DNA of 34,890 nt from an uncultured Alphaproteobacteria bacterium (GCA_934230415.1 CAKQEW010000008.1:1-34890); one strand, 5' to 3'; shown: positions 6,848 to 16,044, counted from the first letter of the stretch. Made by a program: numbers and translations. The notes: generated by a model not told the origin, from the letters alone.

Positions 6848-7686
6848 TCCGCCACAGCAATGCCGACCAATTCGCGAACGATATCGGCACTGGGCGTATC
6901 ATCATCACGCGGGGCATATTCCACAAATTCAAAACTGTGTGCATCCGGCGCAAACGCACGCACCAATTGGCGCGCCGCATCCAGTGATATTCCATCGGGT
7001 TCCGGCACCAACACCGATTGAAATACAGACGGGTCAATCGCATCCAAATCAAACGACACAATATATGGTCGGTCATCAATCTGGCGCATAATTTCACCGA
7101 TGACCGCCTCTACCTTCTCAGGTGTATCTAAATCCAATGGTGTGCGCATGAATATATTGTTCTGGTTCACACATTCTATTTCTGCCGGTTCATACGACCG
7201 TGACCCCAGATAAAAAATATTTTCCGGGCGCAATGCTGGTACGCGCGCCGGCAGTTCCAGCCAACGTGAATCACCCTGGCCCAACAATGCCCGAACATTC
7301 GTTCCATGCGGTGCCCCAGATGCCTGGGCACGGGACGATTCGGGCGTATGAATATCCAGGTGCGCATCAATATACACCATACACAGTTCCGCATCACCCA
7401 TACGGTCACGCAATGCGGCAACATGCCCAAAATTAACCGAATGATCGCCACCAATTAACACATGTGGGACATGCGGTGTCGCCGCATAAATCTTTTGCTG
7501 GATTAAAAAATTTTCACCAAAGCGATCACGCGCCCACAGTTCTGCATCGCATGCGTCGGCCACAACTGTTGTCCAATCTGCATCAGGGTACATTTTACGC
7601 ACCGCCGCCGGCGCCAATGCCGGGCCGCCTTCTACTAACTGCGCGGTTGCACCACGCCCATATTCAACACCAAATAACGCCTTCAT
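6844..7686 (-). CDS. Ureohydrolase (arginase/agmatinase/formiminoglutamase family)
   Basis: The 280-residue enzyme belongs to the binuclear-manganese ureohydrolases, which hydrolyse arginine, agmatine or related guanidino compounds. Metal-binding motifs are complete: GGDHS at 79-83, DAHLDIH at 107-113 and SFDLDAIDP at 211-219. HGTN near 127-130 sits where the family has its substrate-loop HG motif. The exact substrate cannot be assigned. Its ATG overlaps the stop of the upstream basic secreted protein gene (TAATG), suggesting translational coupling. Downstream it meets the spanin-like lipoprotein gene stop to stop. Confidence 0.88.
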   Translation of the reverse strand: MKALFGVEYGRGATAQLVEGGPALAPAAVRKMYPDADWTTVVADACDAELWARDRFGENFLIQQKIYAATPHVPHVLIGGDHSVNFGHVAALRDRMGDAELCMVYIDAHLDIHTPESSRAQASGAPHGTNVRALLGQGDSRWLELPARVPALRPENIFYLGSRSYEPAEIECVNQNNIFMRTPLDLDTPEKVEAVIGEIMRQIDDRPYIVSFDLDAIDPSVFQSVLVPEPDGISLDAARQLVRAFAPDAHSFEFVEYAPRDDDTPSADIVRELVGIAVAD

Positions 7687-8705
7687 TACTTATATGCCCC
7701 CAATATACTTTCTGCTGCATTTTGTAATTTCTGCAACGACTGTTCATACGATGCACAATCCCGTGCGATTTCCGACCGATATACATCACGCATATTGACC
7801 GCCATGTAATAGCAGCCCCGCAAATGCTGGGCACAATATTCGTGTCCTGTCACAAATGCGTTTTGGCCACGCACCCGGCTTTCCATACTGGCCCAATCAA
7901 TATCCAACGCCTGGTCCAGGCGTTCCCACGTATTTTCGCCTGTGTATTTGCCAATCACACTCATCCAATAATCGTTCATTTCCGCATCAGACCAACTACT
8001 TGTGCCCTTGGCCTTTAATATTTGCTGGATTAAATTGTCAATTACAGGTTGATATTTCCCATCAATCTGGGCCAATCGCGCACTGCAATAGCAACGATTG
8101 TACGCCGTATCCGCGCGCTGGCAGTATCCATTCATGCATTCTGTATAATCCGCCAGACAGCGCGCCTGGCTGACATGAATATCACTGGTTGCAGAAATAA
8201 CATTTGATGAATTACCGCGTACGGCGGTACTGGATGTGTTGTTGCGATTACTGCTGCGGGCACGCACCGTGCGTCCTGTGGTTGTACTGGCGGCGCTGGT
8301 ACGAACACTGCTGCGGGCGGCGGTGGCATTGTTGCCAGACGCGCCACTGCGTGCGACAACGCGACGTGCGGTCCCAGCCCCAGAATTACTGATTCCCGCG
8401 GTTGCGGCGGTTTTTGTCGCACTGCGTGCGGATGTTGTTGCGCCACGCGATACAACCCGCCGTGACGTCGCGCCACCTGTATTTTGCGGTGCAACCGTGC
8501 GCGTCAGAACATCAACCTGGTTCGTTGTCTGGGACGGCGACACGCCCGGATTTAATTCTGTGCGCATTTTATTGTTCATATACGGATACAGATTATTATA
8601 CGCATTCGTATTCATATACGCCGACGCCCGGGTCGCGGCATTCACCGCGCCGTCCAGCATAAATATGCAAATAAATGCCAGAAAAAATCGTTTTCCCCAT
8701 ACCAT
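7686..8705 (-). CDS. Secreted Ser/Thr/Ala/Arg-rich protein with a C-terminal cysteine domain
   Basis: The 339-residue protein has a signal peptide (residues 1-23, FFLAFICIFMLDGAVNA). A low-complexity basic region (about 70-165) carries repeated RRVV(A/S)R and (R)SS-type units. A C-terminal domain has regularly placed cysteines (CLADYTECMNGYC, YNRCYCSARL, HEYCAQHLRGCYY, DCASYEQSL). Those cysteines suggest a disulfide-stabilised fold outside the cytoplasm. No known family is recognised. It is transcribed from a TTGTCG-17-TATGAT promoter whose -10 box ends only 8 bases before the ATG, so the mRNA may be leaderless. It is translationally coupled to the ureohydrolase. Confidence 0.75.
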   Translation of the reverse strand: MVWGKRFFLAFICIFMLDGAVNAATRASAYMNTNAYNNLYPYMNNKMRTELNPGVSPSQTTNQVDVLTRTVAPQNTGGATSRRVVSRGATTSARSATKTAATAGISNSGAGTARRVVARSGASGNNATAARSSVRTSAASTTTGRTVRARSSNRNNTSSTAVRGNSSNVISATSDIHVSQARCLADYTECMNGYCQRADTAYNRCYCSARLAQIDGKYQPVIDNLIQQILKAKGTSSWSDAEMNDYWMSVIGKYTGENTWERLDQALDIDWASMESRVRGQNAFVTGHEYCAQHLRGCYYMAVNMRDVYRSEIARDCASYEQSLQKLQNAAESILGAYK

Positions 8706-8713
8706 TTTATATA

Positions 8714-8742
8714 ATCATAGAAATTTTTGCCCTGCACGACAA
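8714..8742 (-). promoter_or_regulatory. Promoter of the basic secreted protein gene (leaderless?)
   Basis: TTGTCG (8742-8737) and TATGAT (8719-8714) are 17 bp apart on the minus strand. Only 8 bases separate the -10 box from the ATG, leaving almost no 5' leader and no room for a Shine-Dalgarno site. Confidence 0.65.
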
Positions 8743-8761
8743 GCATAAAATCATTTTACAT

Positions 8762-8789
8762 TTGCAATTATAAAAAATGCTGTTATAAT
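8762..8789 (+). promoter_or_regulatory. Promoter of tRNA-Pro
   Basis: TTGCAA (8762-8767) and TATAAT (8784-8789), 16 bp apart, lie 11 bp before the tRNA. Confidence 0.8.
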
Positions 8790-8800
8790 CTCTGTCGTTT

Positions 8801-8877
8801 CGGGGCGTAGCTCAGTCTGGTAGAGTGCTTGCTTTGGGAGCAAGATGTCGAAGGTTCGAATCCTTTCGCCCCGACCA
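8801..8877 (+). tRNA. tRNA-Pro (anticodon TGG)
   Basis: Acceptor stem CGGGGCG/CGCCCCG, anticodon stem CTTGC/GCAAG with loop TTTGGGA (anticodon TGG), and T arm AAGG-TTCGAAT-CCTT form a complete cloverleaf with encoded CCA. The 3' end of this gene is repeated downstream (see the repeat at 9034). Confidence 0.97.
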
Positions 8878-8888
8878 TGAATAAAAAA

Positions 8889-8915
8889 ACGGTATCGTCA
8901 GATACCGTTTTTTTA
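8889..8915 (+). terminator. Terminator of tRNA-Pro
   Basis: ACGGTATC-GTCA-GATACCGT is followed by a run of T, 11 bases after the tRNA. Confidence 0.9.
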
Positions 8916-8917
8916 TT

Positions 8918-9287
8918 CATCCGTTGAGAGTGGCAGGATTCGAACCTTTGGAGAAGAAGGTTCGAACCGCAGGCACAAGGCAGACGGCAGTATGCCGGTT
9001 CGCACCAGCGAATGTGCCCAGGTCGGCGTAGCCAATCCTTTCGCCCCGCACCCCAGCGGACGCGAACGAGTGCCCCGCAGGCACGGCGCATTTATGCGAC
9101 GGCCGAGGGAATCTTTCGCCCTGCTCCGATTTTGACAATCCTTCTAGGTCGTTTTTTATTTTTTTCCGCGGGACGCGGATTGAAACTTGGTTCTCATCTT
9201 TCCCTCGTTGTGGCACACCACAACTGCGGGGCATTCGTGACGATTTGGTCGTGCTGCGCGCGCCCGCACCTACTCATTATCGCCAAT
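8918..9287. other. Gene-free stretch with tRNA-derived sequence, probably a decayed insertion
   Basis: No convincing gene is seen in these 370 bases. The first part holds a 10-bp inverted repeat TTCGAACCTT/AAGGTTCGAA (8939-8966). The sequence 8935-8948 is the exact reverse complement of the tRNA-Pro T arm. Two direct echoes of the tRNA 3' end follow at 9034-9048 (exact) and about 9109-9125 (degenerate). The stretch is GC-rich compared with other spacers here. It looks like the debris of tRNA-targeted insertions. Confidence 0.5.
9034..9048 (+). repeat. 15-bp direct repeat of the tRNA-Pro 3' end (att-like)
   Basis: AATCCTTTCGCCCCG is identical to 8859-8873 inside tRNA-Pro. A tRNA 3' end duplicated downstream is the usual footprint of a site-specific integrase, here bounding only about 175 bp with no integrase gene. 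Confidence 0.6.
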
Positions 9288-9321
9288 AAAAAAAAACACC
9301 GCCCATTTGGGCGGCGTTTTT
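9288..9321 (-). terminator. Terminator of the autotransporter gene
   Basis: On the minus strand CCGCCC/GGGCGG with a four-base loop is followed by GTG and nine T residues, directly after the stop codon. Confidence 0.85.
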
Positions 9322-9322
9322 A

Positions 9323-12300
9323 TCAGAACCGATATGAACCGGAAACCTTGATATTATGTAATTGAATATCTTGGTTGTACTGGTAACGGTAATCCAGGCC
9401 AACCTGGAACCCGGTTGCGGACAACATTTCCACGCCGCCACCAATATTCGCCCACAGTGGGTCAATATTTATGTCGTATTTGGTGAAATTATCCGCCACC
9501 GCAAATTTATACTTTACCGTATCCGGTGCGCCCAGGACGTCATATTCAACACCAATTGTTGCATACGGACGAATCTGGAACCACGCCGATGGATATATAC
9601 GCTTTTGCGCGGTCAATGAATACCCCGGTGTGAACATCAGATATCCATCGGATTTCATTTTCATATAATCACTGCCTGCGGCCTTTTCTGTGACGCTGAA
9701 TCCAAAATTATATCCAACGCGGGCATACATATTGCCAACGATATACTGATTCAGCCAATCATGCAGCAGTCCCCATTCACTGGTCAATGCAAACGCCGAG
9801 CCCGTACCATCAATTGCGCCATCAACGTACGTCTGGTGACGTGTGATATCAATCATATGCAAATCCAGCATTGCAGTTCCATACACACGTGTGCGCTGAC
9901 CCAATGTTTGCATCATATATCCACCCAGGCCGATGTTTGTATCCGCCACGCGGGTATCCATATGACCGGCAATCGTTGGGCGTGCCACAGTATAGCCCAG
10001 GTTCATTGCATCGTCATTATCACCCGACATATGGGACACACGCGCGGTCAACCCCAGAATCAGCGTATTTGATTCCTGCCAATCAAAACCACCAGACACA
10101 CTGAACCGATTACCGTCGGCGCGCTTGTCATCTGTGACCTTTTGCGTGAACATGCCGAATTCCGCATTCAACCACGCCTTTTTCAGGTTACGATTACGAT
10201 TCCATATGAATTCATCCAACATGCGATCTTCAAACGAACGCGCATTTGTGTGTTCGTTTAATACAATGCTGCCGGCGACCTGCTCTATTTCGCGCGGCTG
10301 GAACAGACGGCTGAAATTCGCCAATGCCGCGCCATCACGATTGGTATTGTAATCTTCCATTCGGTCATACAGTTCGCGCCCCATCGTTTCCAGGTTTGTT
10401 CCACGGAATATCAGTGGCAGCAATTCAATGGAATGACGCCCTGTAAAACCATTCTTGGCCGCCAACCCCGCCAACATATCGTCCAGCGCGCCCGCCGACA
10501 TATATTCGCCAGACGTATGGTTTGGTGTGCGTTCAACAATTGGTTGCAGTTTAAATACCTCTACGGGCCCACCAAAGCGTGGATCAAACACGACATAAAT
10601 ACTGTCGTTGGTGCCATCATTATCTGTATCACGCACGGTCAGATACGCAGAATCTATCCCCGCCGGCAGACCGGTAAAATAGTCATAACACAGCGTCCCA
10701 GACGCATTGCACACCACCACGTTCAGGTTACGTAATTTATCATGCAATTCGTCCACACCGCCGTCGGCATGCAGCAACCAAATCGCATCACCCGCATCCG
10801 CCAGTTCACGCAGTGCAATACCAATCTGGTCTGACGCATTTGCAAATCCGGTTGACGGATTAATCCCCAACGTTAAATCCGCCGTGAATGCGCCACCAAC
10901 CTGAATCAATGCGCCCGCCGTGCCGTCCGTTGCATTTGTAATGCGCCCCAGTGTGTTGTCATCGGCCAGGCTGACCGTGGACCAATAATTACGCGCCAGC
11001 GATGATGACTTTGTGTTTATACCGGCGAAAATCTGGCTGTCATTATTAAACAGATAATTTCCCGTGACATTCATTTGGTTCAGACCGCCAAACTGTACCC
11101 CACCGGAAACATTCCCAGCAACACCGACGGCCAGGCCCGCATTTGAATGCACGCGCAAATCGCTTGCCACAATATCGCCTGCAACAGTCAAATCAGATGT
11201 ATCAATATCCAACGCGCCAGACGCCTGGTCAATACGATTAACAATTACATTGGATGCCGCCAATTTATAATTTGTTGCCGCAACATTCACGTCACGCGCC
11301 GTCGTCGCCGTGCCATTCTGGTACAGTGTGCCGGCCTGGAACACACCACTGGTCGTCAATCCCGCGCCCGCCAACGTCGCCGTGCCATCCGACATCTTAA
11401 ATTGCGCAACATTTGCGGTTCCTGTGCGTGAATCCAGGTTCAATGTGCCACTGTTATCAACCGTCCCCAGGGTCATACCATCCGCCGCCAATACCAATTC
11501 ACCGGCATTGACAACATCACCCGATGTGATTGTCGCATAATCAGATTGGATGTTTGCCGCCGCACCAGTTGCAACATTAATGCCACCCAAATTCACCGCG
11601 TTTGTAATAACATAATCCACAGAATTTTTCAGTGCGTTCAGTATACCAGACACGGTCAATTCACCCCCGCGTACGGTTGCACCACCGACAATGTTCAATC
11701 CATCCGCCGTGGCATCACCCGCCGCAACCTGGGTCAATGCGCCTGTAACCGCAATTTTACCCGATGACGTAATATCCGCACTGTGCAATGTTGTTGCACC
11801 CCCCGTGATATTCAGCATACCCATCAATATGTTGTCCGCCGTGATATCCAGCCCAGTTGCCGTGTCAACCGCACCCATTGTCACGTCTTGACCGCTAATT
11901 ATCATGGTACCCGCGGTATTGTCAACCTGGCCCAGTGTAACATCACCGCCTGTGGCCGTGATTGTTGTCGTCCCCGAATTCGTAATTGCACCGCCATTTA
12001 CCACCGTGGCCGTGCCTGTGAACGTGCCACTGTTGTTCAATTTTCCCAGAATCAATGCATCCGCCGATGTAATTACCAATGTTCCATCATTTTGGGTCGC
12101 ACCATTTACGCGCAAATCCCGCCCCGACGCCAGGGTTAAATCCTTGCCCGTGATGATATTTGCGCTGGCCAGGGTGATATCCCCATTGGTCGTTGTCATG
12201 GTGTACGCATCACCCGTAATCATTGCACCGGTTGCGGTTGTACCACCAAACTGTAATTCACCACCAACCGTGATGTCCGAATTCGCCGTTAATGAATTTC

Positions 12301-14323
12301 CGCCCAACTGCAACAGACCACCATTCGCGGTAACACCATCCGCCGTTGTTGCCCCAGACGCAATTTCAATCACCCCACCATTCGTCGCCGATATATTTCC
12401 AGTTACATCCAATGTATTGCCTGAAAATCCCAGTGTTTGGTTCGTATTTGCCGCGATGATGTTTCCACCAACGTTAATTATATCGGCATCCATCCGCACC
12501 GTGCGCGCGACACTGTCTGTTGCCGAAACATTGCCACCGATATTAATCGTGCCGTTTGTTGATTTCATTGTAAAGGCCTGGACACCAGCGGCCGCGACCG
12601 ACATATCACCCGCCGACGTTGCCGACGTGGCATCGGCGATAAAGTTACCGTCAATTTGGATTGAATCCGCCACCACCAGATTTTTAACCGCCGAATCCAG
12701 GTTCAGCGTACCCCCAGAAACCGTCATCGCCCCCAACACATTGATATCACCCAACAGGGCGTTCATAACCACACTGCCCCCGGCAACATCCAGGGCGCCC
12801 ATGGTGATTTTATCGTCCAAACTGCCCGAACCGGCGATGGTCATAACACCACTGTTATTTGCAACCGTACCATCAATCGTGATTGTACGCCCACTGATAT
12901 TTATTTCCCCATCGGTATTCGTAACGTTACCGGTAATATGCATTGCACCGGTCGCACTGTTTGATGCAGAAACAGTTAATTTACTGTCCGTGCCATTGAC
13001 CGCAATTCCGTCCAGGTTAACCGTCTGGCCGCCCAGGGTTGTTGTGCCACCTGTCACAGAAACCGCACCCGCAGTCAACGTATCCGTTGCTGTGATATTC
13101 GTTGTGCCAGATGATGAAACAGTATTACTAATATCTATGTCCTGGGCATTCATCGCCAGTGTGCCATCATTTATCACAAACGTTGCCGCCAATGTACCCG
13201 CACTGGTCAATGTCATATCAGATTTATTGGACACCACGCCCAAGGTCATGTCACCGTTGGTCGTGGATATTTTTACGATACCCTGGTCCAGTAACATGTC
13301 ACGCCCAGATACAGTCAAACTGCCAGTGTTCAGTTCAAACCTGTTTGTGGCACCCATACCCGACCAATCAATACCATGTGCCAGGTTGGTTGCCCCCAAC
13401 ACATCTGCATAAAAATCCCCAGCATTTACCAATGATGCATCGTTGTCATCGCCACCTGTGATACTCAATCCCGTGGCGTTCAAGAATTTCAGTGTCCCGG
13501 CCCTGTCTTTGTTTGAAACTGTGCCGGCCACAACAATATTACCAGCGTTTGACGAATTAAACGTCATCATACTGGACGCCTGGTTTTCAACATTACCCGT
13601 AACGTCAATATCACCCGCGGTGGTCGTAATATTCAGCGGGCCCGCCCCAGCCATATTCTGGATACTGCCCGTGACAGAAATACCCGTCCCAGTATTTATC
13701 ACACCCGTGGCGGTGGAATAATTCTTGAATTCGCCAATGTGCAACCCATTCGTGATATTCAGTGCCAATGTTGCGCCACTGTTAACCGTCAGCGCGCCCA
13801 AATCAGCCTGCGACGCCACGATATTTAACATATCAGATGCCGTAATACCATCAACGGTAAAATTGGATATGCGCCCCGTGCTGCTGGCCCCGACATACAA
13901 CGCGCCATTGGCAACAATTTGTCCGCCAATTGCAACAGAAATATCCGTTGTTCCACCGTTTTGAATTTTTAATATACGTCCACTGGCAATGTCCACATTT
14001 TTAGCAACCGTGATATTACTGCTGGATGTGATGGAGTATGGTGATCCGGTCAATTCTGTCATATACATGTTACCAGACGTTGCCGCCGAACCCTCACTCG
14101 TATACTGTCCGATGTATAAATTGCCGGCGATGGTCAGCCCGCCAGTTCCAATCGTCAACGCATCCCCAGACGTGATTTTAATAACGTCCCCGGTGGTATT
14201 CAGTTCATCCAGTTTTATGACCCCGGTACTGTCCGCAGGTCCAGGATTAATTTCGGCCGCCGTCGCGCCAAACGGCACCAGACAGCATAAAAACGACATT
14301 AATTTCTGTAACGTGATACACAT
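9323..14323 (-). CDS. Autotransporter (type V secretion) with a large beta-helix passenger
   Basis: The 1666-residue protein starts with a signal peptide (about residues 1-23, ending GATAA). A passenger of about 1250 residues is built from short repeated strands rich in G, N, T, S and D (types such as NITGNV, GALDVAGG, GTVNNSG), typical of a right-handed beta-helix. A linker (PHTSGEYMSAGALDDMLAG… to about 1390) leads to a C-terminal barrel with WLNAEFGMFTQKV, LGLTARVSHMSGD and the final strand IKVSGSYRF. The terminal Phe is the usual outer-membrane assembly signal. It is probably a surface adhesin or similar. Codon and low-complexity bias create long open frames on the opposite strand. It is transcribed alone, divergent from enolase. 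Confidence 0.88.
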   Translation of the reverse strand: MCITLQKLMSFLCCLVPFGATAAEINPGPADSTGVIKLDELNTTGDVIKITSGDALTIGTGGLTIAGNLYIGQYTSEGSAATSGNMYMTELTGSPYSITSSSNITVAKNVDIASGRILKIQNGGTTDISVAIGGQIVANGALYVGASSTGRISNFTVDGITASDMLNIVASQADLGALTVNSGATLALNITNGLHIGEFKNYSTATGVINTGTGISVTGSIQNMAGAGPLNITTTAGDIDVTGNVENQASSMMTFNSSNAGNIVVAGTVSNKDRAGTLKFLNATGLSITGGDDNDASLVNAGDFYADVLGATNLAHGIDWSGMGATNRFELNTGSLTVSGRDMLLDQGIVKISTTNGDMTLGVVSNKSDMTLTSAGTLAATFVINDGTLAMNAQDIDISNTVSSSGTTNITATDTLTAGAVSVTGGTTTLGGQTVNLDGIAVNGTDSKLTVSASNSATGAMHITGNVTNTDGEINISGRTITIDGTVANNSGVMTIAGSGSLDDKITMGALDVAGGSVVMNALLGDINVLGAMTVSGGTLNLDSAVKNLVVADSIQIDGNFIADATSATSAGDMSVAAAGVQAFTMKSTNGTINIGGNVSATDSVARTVRMDADIINVGGNIIAANTNQTLGFSGNTLDVTGNISATNGGVIEIASGATTADGVTANGGLLQLGGNSLTANSDITVGGELQFGGTTATGAMITGDAYTMTTTNGDITLASANIITGKDLTLASGRDLRVNGATQNDGTLVITSADALILGKLNNSGTFTGTATVVNGGAITNSGTTTITATGGDVTLGQVDNTAGTMIISGQDVTMGAVDTATGLDITADNILMGMLNITGGATTLHSADITSSGKIAVTGALTQVAAGDATADGLNIVGGATVRGGELTVSGILNALKNSVDYVITNAVNLGGINVATGAAANIQSDYATITSGDVVNAGELVLAADGMTLGTVDNSGTLNLDSRTGTANVAQFKMSDGTATLAGAGLTTSGVFQAGTLYQNGTATTARDVNVAATNYKLAASNVIVNRIDQASGALDIDTSDLTVAGDIVASDLRVHSNAGLAVGVAGNVSGGVQFGGLNQMNVTGNYLFNNDSQIFAGINTKSSSLARNYWSTVSLADDNTLGRITNATDGTAGALIQVGGAFTADLTLGINPSTGFANASDQIGIALRELADAGDAIWLLHADGGVDELHDKLRNLNVVVCNASGTLCYDYFTGLPAGIDSAYLTVRDTDNDGTNDSIYVVFDPRFGGPVEVFKLQPIVERTPNHTSGEYMSAGALDDMLAGLAAKNGFTGRHSIELLPLIFRGTNLETMGRELYDRMEDYNTNRDGAALANFSRLFQPREIEQVAGSIVLNEHTNARSFEDRMLDEFIWNRNRNLKKAWLNAEFGMFTQKVTDDKRADGNRFSVSGGFDWQESNTLILGLTARVSHMSGDNDDAMNLGYTVARPTIAGHMDTRVADTNIGLGGYMMQTLGQRTRVYGTAMLDLHMIDITRHQTYVDGAIDGTGSAFALTSEWGLLHDWLNQYIVGNMYARVGYNFGFSVTEKAAGSDYMKMKSDGYLMFTPGYSLTAQKRIYPSAWFQIRPYATIGVEYDVLGAPDTVKYKFAVADNFTKYDINIDPLWANIGGGVEMLSATGFQVGLDYRYQYNQDIQLHNIKVSGSYRF

Positions 14324-14355
14324 ATTTTTTCCATTCCTTGCAATTTTGTGCTATC

Positions 14356-14385
14356 ATTATAAAAAATTTTTTGGTACAAGGGCAA
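14356..14385 (-). promoter_or_regulatory. Promoter of the autotransporter gene
   Basis: TTGCCC (14385-14380) and TATAAT (14361-14356), 18 bp apart on the minus strand. The coding start is preceded by AAGGAA. Confidence 0.6.
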
Positions 14386-14419
14386 GACAATTATTACAAC
14401 ATTACAAGGGGGAAAAAGC

Positions 14420-15682
14420 ATGTTTGAAATCAAATCTGTTCACGCACGTCAGATTATGGACAGTCGTGGCAATCCAACGGTTGAATGCGACATTATTTTG
14501 TCGGGTGGCGCACGTGGTCGTGCGGCGGTTCCATCGGGTGCATCTACGGGCTCGTTTGAGGCCCTGGAACTGCGCGATGGTGGCGATGCATATATGGGCA
14601 AAGGTGTCCTGACCGCGGTTCGTAATGTAAATGAAATTATTGCCCCGGCGATTATCGGTATGATGGCAAATGACCAGACCGCATTGGACGAAAAAATGTT
14701 GGCATTGGACGGCACCGCGAACAAAGAAAAACTGGGTGCGAATGCAATTCTGGCCGTGTCATTGGCGGCGGCACACGCGGCGACAAAACAATCCGGGCAA
14801 CCACTGTATCGCTATATCGCCGGGCTGTACGGCAATGAAAACCCGTGCGTATTGCCGCGCCCGATGATGAATATCATCAATGGCGGCGCGCACGCCGACA
14901 ACGGTCTGGACGCCCAGGAATTTATGATTATTCCAAATGGCGCGAAATCTGAATCAGACGCAATCCGCATGGGCAGCGAGGTTTTCCATCACCTGAAAAA
15001 AATTCTGAAATCCAGTGGCAATTCCACGAACGTTGGGGACGAAGGCGGCTTTGCACCAAACTTTCATTCATGTCGCGCGGCGCTGGACACAATTATTGCG
15101 GCAATTCGCGATGCCGGATACATCCCTGACGACCAGATTTCCATTGGCCTGGACGTGGCATCATCTGAATTCTATGCGGACGGCGTGTATAATTTTGAAG
15201 GCCAGAAATTGTCATCTGATCAGATGATTGAATTTTATGAAAAACTGATCGCCGATTACCCGATTATTTCCATAGAAGACGCCCTGGCCGAAGAAGACTG
15301 GGACGGATGGAAACGTCTGACCGATAAAATTGGTGTCAAATGTCAACTGGTGGGCGATGACCTGTTTGTGACGAATCCGGCGCGCCTGGCCCGTGGGATT
15401 GATGCGGGTGTTGCAAACGCAATTTTGATAAAGGTGAACCAGATTGGCAGCCTGACCGAAACCCTGCGCGCGATAAAAATGGCCCAGGACGCGAAATACG
15501 GCGTAATCATTTCGCACCGCAGTGGCGAAACCGAAGACACCACGATTGCCGACCTGGCCGTGGCGACCAACGCGGGCCAGATAAAGACCGGTTCCATGTC
15601 GCGCACCGACCGCATGGCAAAATACAACCAGTTGTTGCGCATAGAAGAAGAACTGGACAAATCGGCAAAGTATGGTATATAA
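14420..15682 (+). CDS. eno: Enolase
   Basis: Enolase converts 2-phosphoglycerate to phosphoenolpyruvate in glycolysis. The 420-residue protein carries the N-terminal signature SVHARQIMDSRGNPTVE and the loop PSGASTGSFEALELRDG. GDEGGFAPN holds the catalytic glutamate, LVGDDLFVTN the metal ligands and ILIKVNQIGSLTE the catalytic lysine. SHRSGETED is the C-terminal signature. Length is slightly below the usual 430. An AGGGGG ribosome binding site stands nine bases upstream. It ends at a UUCG-capped terminator. The + strand promoter is not clear in the AT-rich divergent spacer. Confidence 0.97.
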   Translation: MFEIKSVHARQIMDSRGNPTVECDIILSGGARGRAAVPSGASTGSFEALELRDGGDAYMGKGVLTAVRNVNEIIAPAIIGMMANDQTALDEKMLALDGTANKEKLGANAILAVSLAAAHAATKQSGQPLYRYIAGLYGNENPCVLPRPMMNIINGGAHADNGLDAQEFMIIPNGAKSESDAIRMGSEVFHHLKKILKSSGNSTNVGDEGGFAPNFHSCRAALDTIIAAIRDAGYIPDDQISIGLDVASSEFYADGVYNFEGQKLSSDQMIEFYEKLIADYPIISIEDALAEEDWDGWKRLTDKIGVKCQLVGDDLFVTNPARLARGIDAGVANAILIKVNQIGSLTETLRAIKMAQDAKYGVIISHRSGETEDTTIADLAVATNAGQIKTGSMSRTDRMAKYNQLLRIEEELDKSAKYGI

Positions 15683-15701
15683 TTTGCGCGAAATGTGAAT
15701 A

Positions 15702-15728
15702 AGGGGGGCGTTCGCGCCCCCGTTTATT
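15702..15728 (+). terminator. Terminator of eno
   Basis: GGGGGCG-TTCG-CGCCCCC, a 7-bp stem with a UUCG tetraloop, is followed by GTTTATTT. Confidence 0.8.
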
Positions 15729-15737
15729 TGAACGAAT

Positions 15738-15944
15738 ATGATAACGACGCACCAAATTTTAATTATTGCGAAATATGCGATTTCAATCGCATTGATCGTC
15801 ATGGTTTTATTGGCACCCGCGTGGATTGCGCGCCAAACCGCAAAAAATAAACAGGATATGATTCTGGTTCGCCTGGCCAGTTGGGTATTCAGTTGGACCG
15901 GCATTGGTTGGCTGTGGTCACTGTTCTGGGCCAGCAAGAAATAA
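15738..15944 (+). CDS. Small membrane protein of the superinfection-immunity (Imm) type
   Basis: The 68-residue protein has two hydrophobic helices (about 8-31 and 46-64) joined by a short polar loop (RQTAKNKQDMI). The first ends in LLAPAWIAR and the second reads WTGIGWLWSLFWA. This layout (P-x-IA, then GW and ALxWA-like end) fits the small family named after phage T4 superinfection immunity protein, common in bacterial chromosomes and of unclear role there. It lies behind the enolase terminator with no obvious Shine-Dalgarno site. A phage-exclusion function is a family association only. Confidence 0.65.
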   Translation: MITTHQILIIAKYAISIALIVMVLLAPAWIARQTAKNKQDMILVRLASWVFSWTGIGWLWSLFWASKK

Positions 15945-15952
15945 CCCACGTG

Positions 15953-16044
15953 TTTTTTATTTTCCCTGCGGGGCACTGGGTCCCGGCCTGGTACCACCCA
16001 CGGAATTTGCCAATTCCGCGGGGCCCGGGCGCTGGTGTGACGAC
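15953..16044. repeat. Intergenic repeat module M1, copy A
   Basis: About 92 bases, with the core CCTGGTACCACCCACGGAATTT, a short variable step, then AATTCCGCGGGGCCCGGGCG. It matches 30710-30801 over its whole length with scattered differences. Internal palindromes (AATT…AATT and GGGGCCCGGGC) allow folding. It carries no open frame shared between copies. Confidence 0.8.

Noticed and set aside
8783..9091. Minus-strand frame with GAKGFEPSTSCSQSKHSTRLSYAP
   Set aside because: It is the antisense translation of tRNA-Pro plus the tRNA-derived debris next to it, not a protein gene.
8917..9234. 105-codon minus-strand frame in the spacer after tRNA-Pro
   Set aside because: It runs through hairpins and tRNA-like repeats, has no ribosome binding site and no recognisable protein features.
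11904..13412. 502-codon + strand frame opposite the autotransporter gene
   Set aside because: It is a shadow caused by repetitive, G/N/T-rich coding on the other strand; composition is Val/Pro/Ala-rich and it has no start signals.
15738..15944. Phage-defence island around the superinfection-immunity-like protein
   Set aside because: Only this one small membrane protein is present; no further defence or phage genes surround it.
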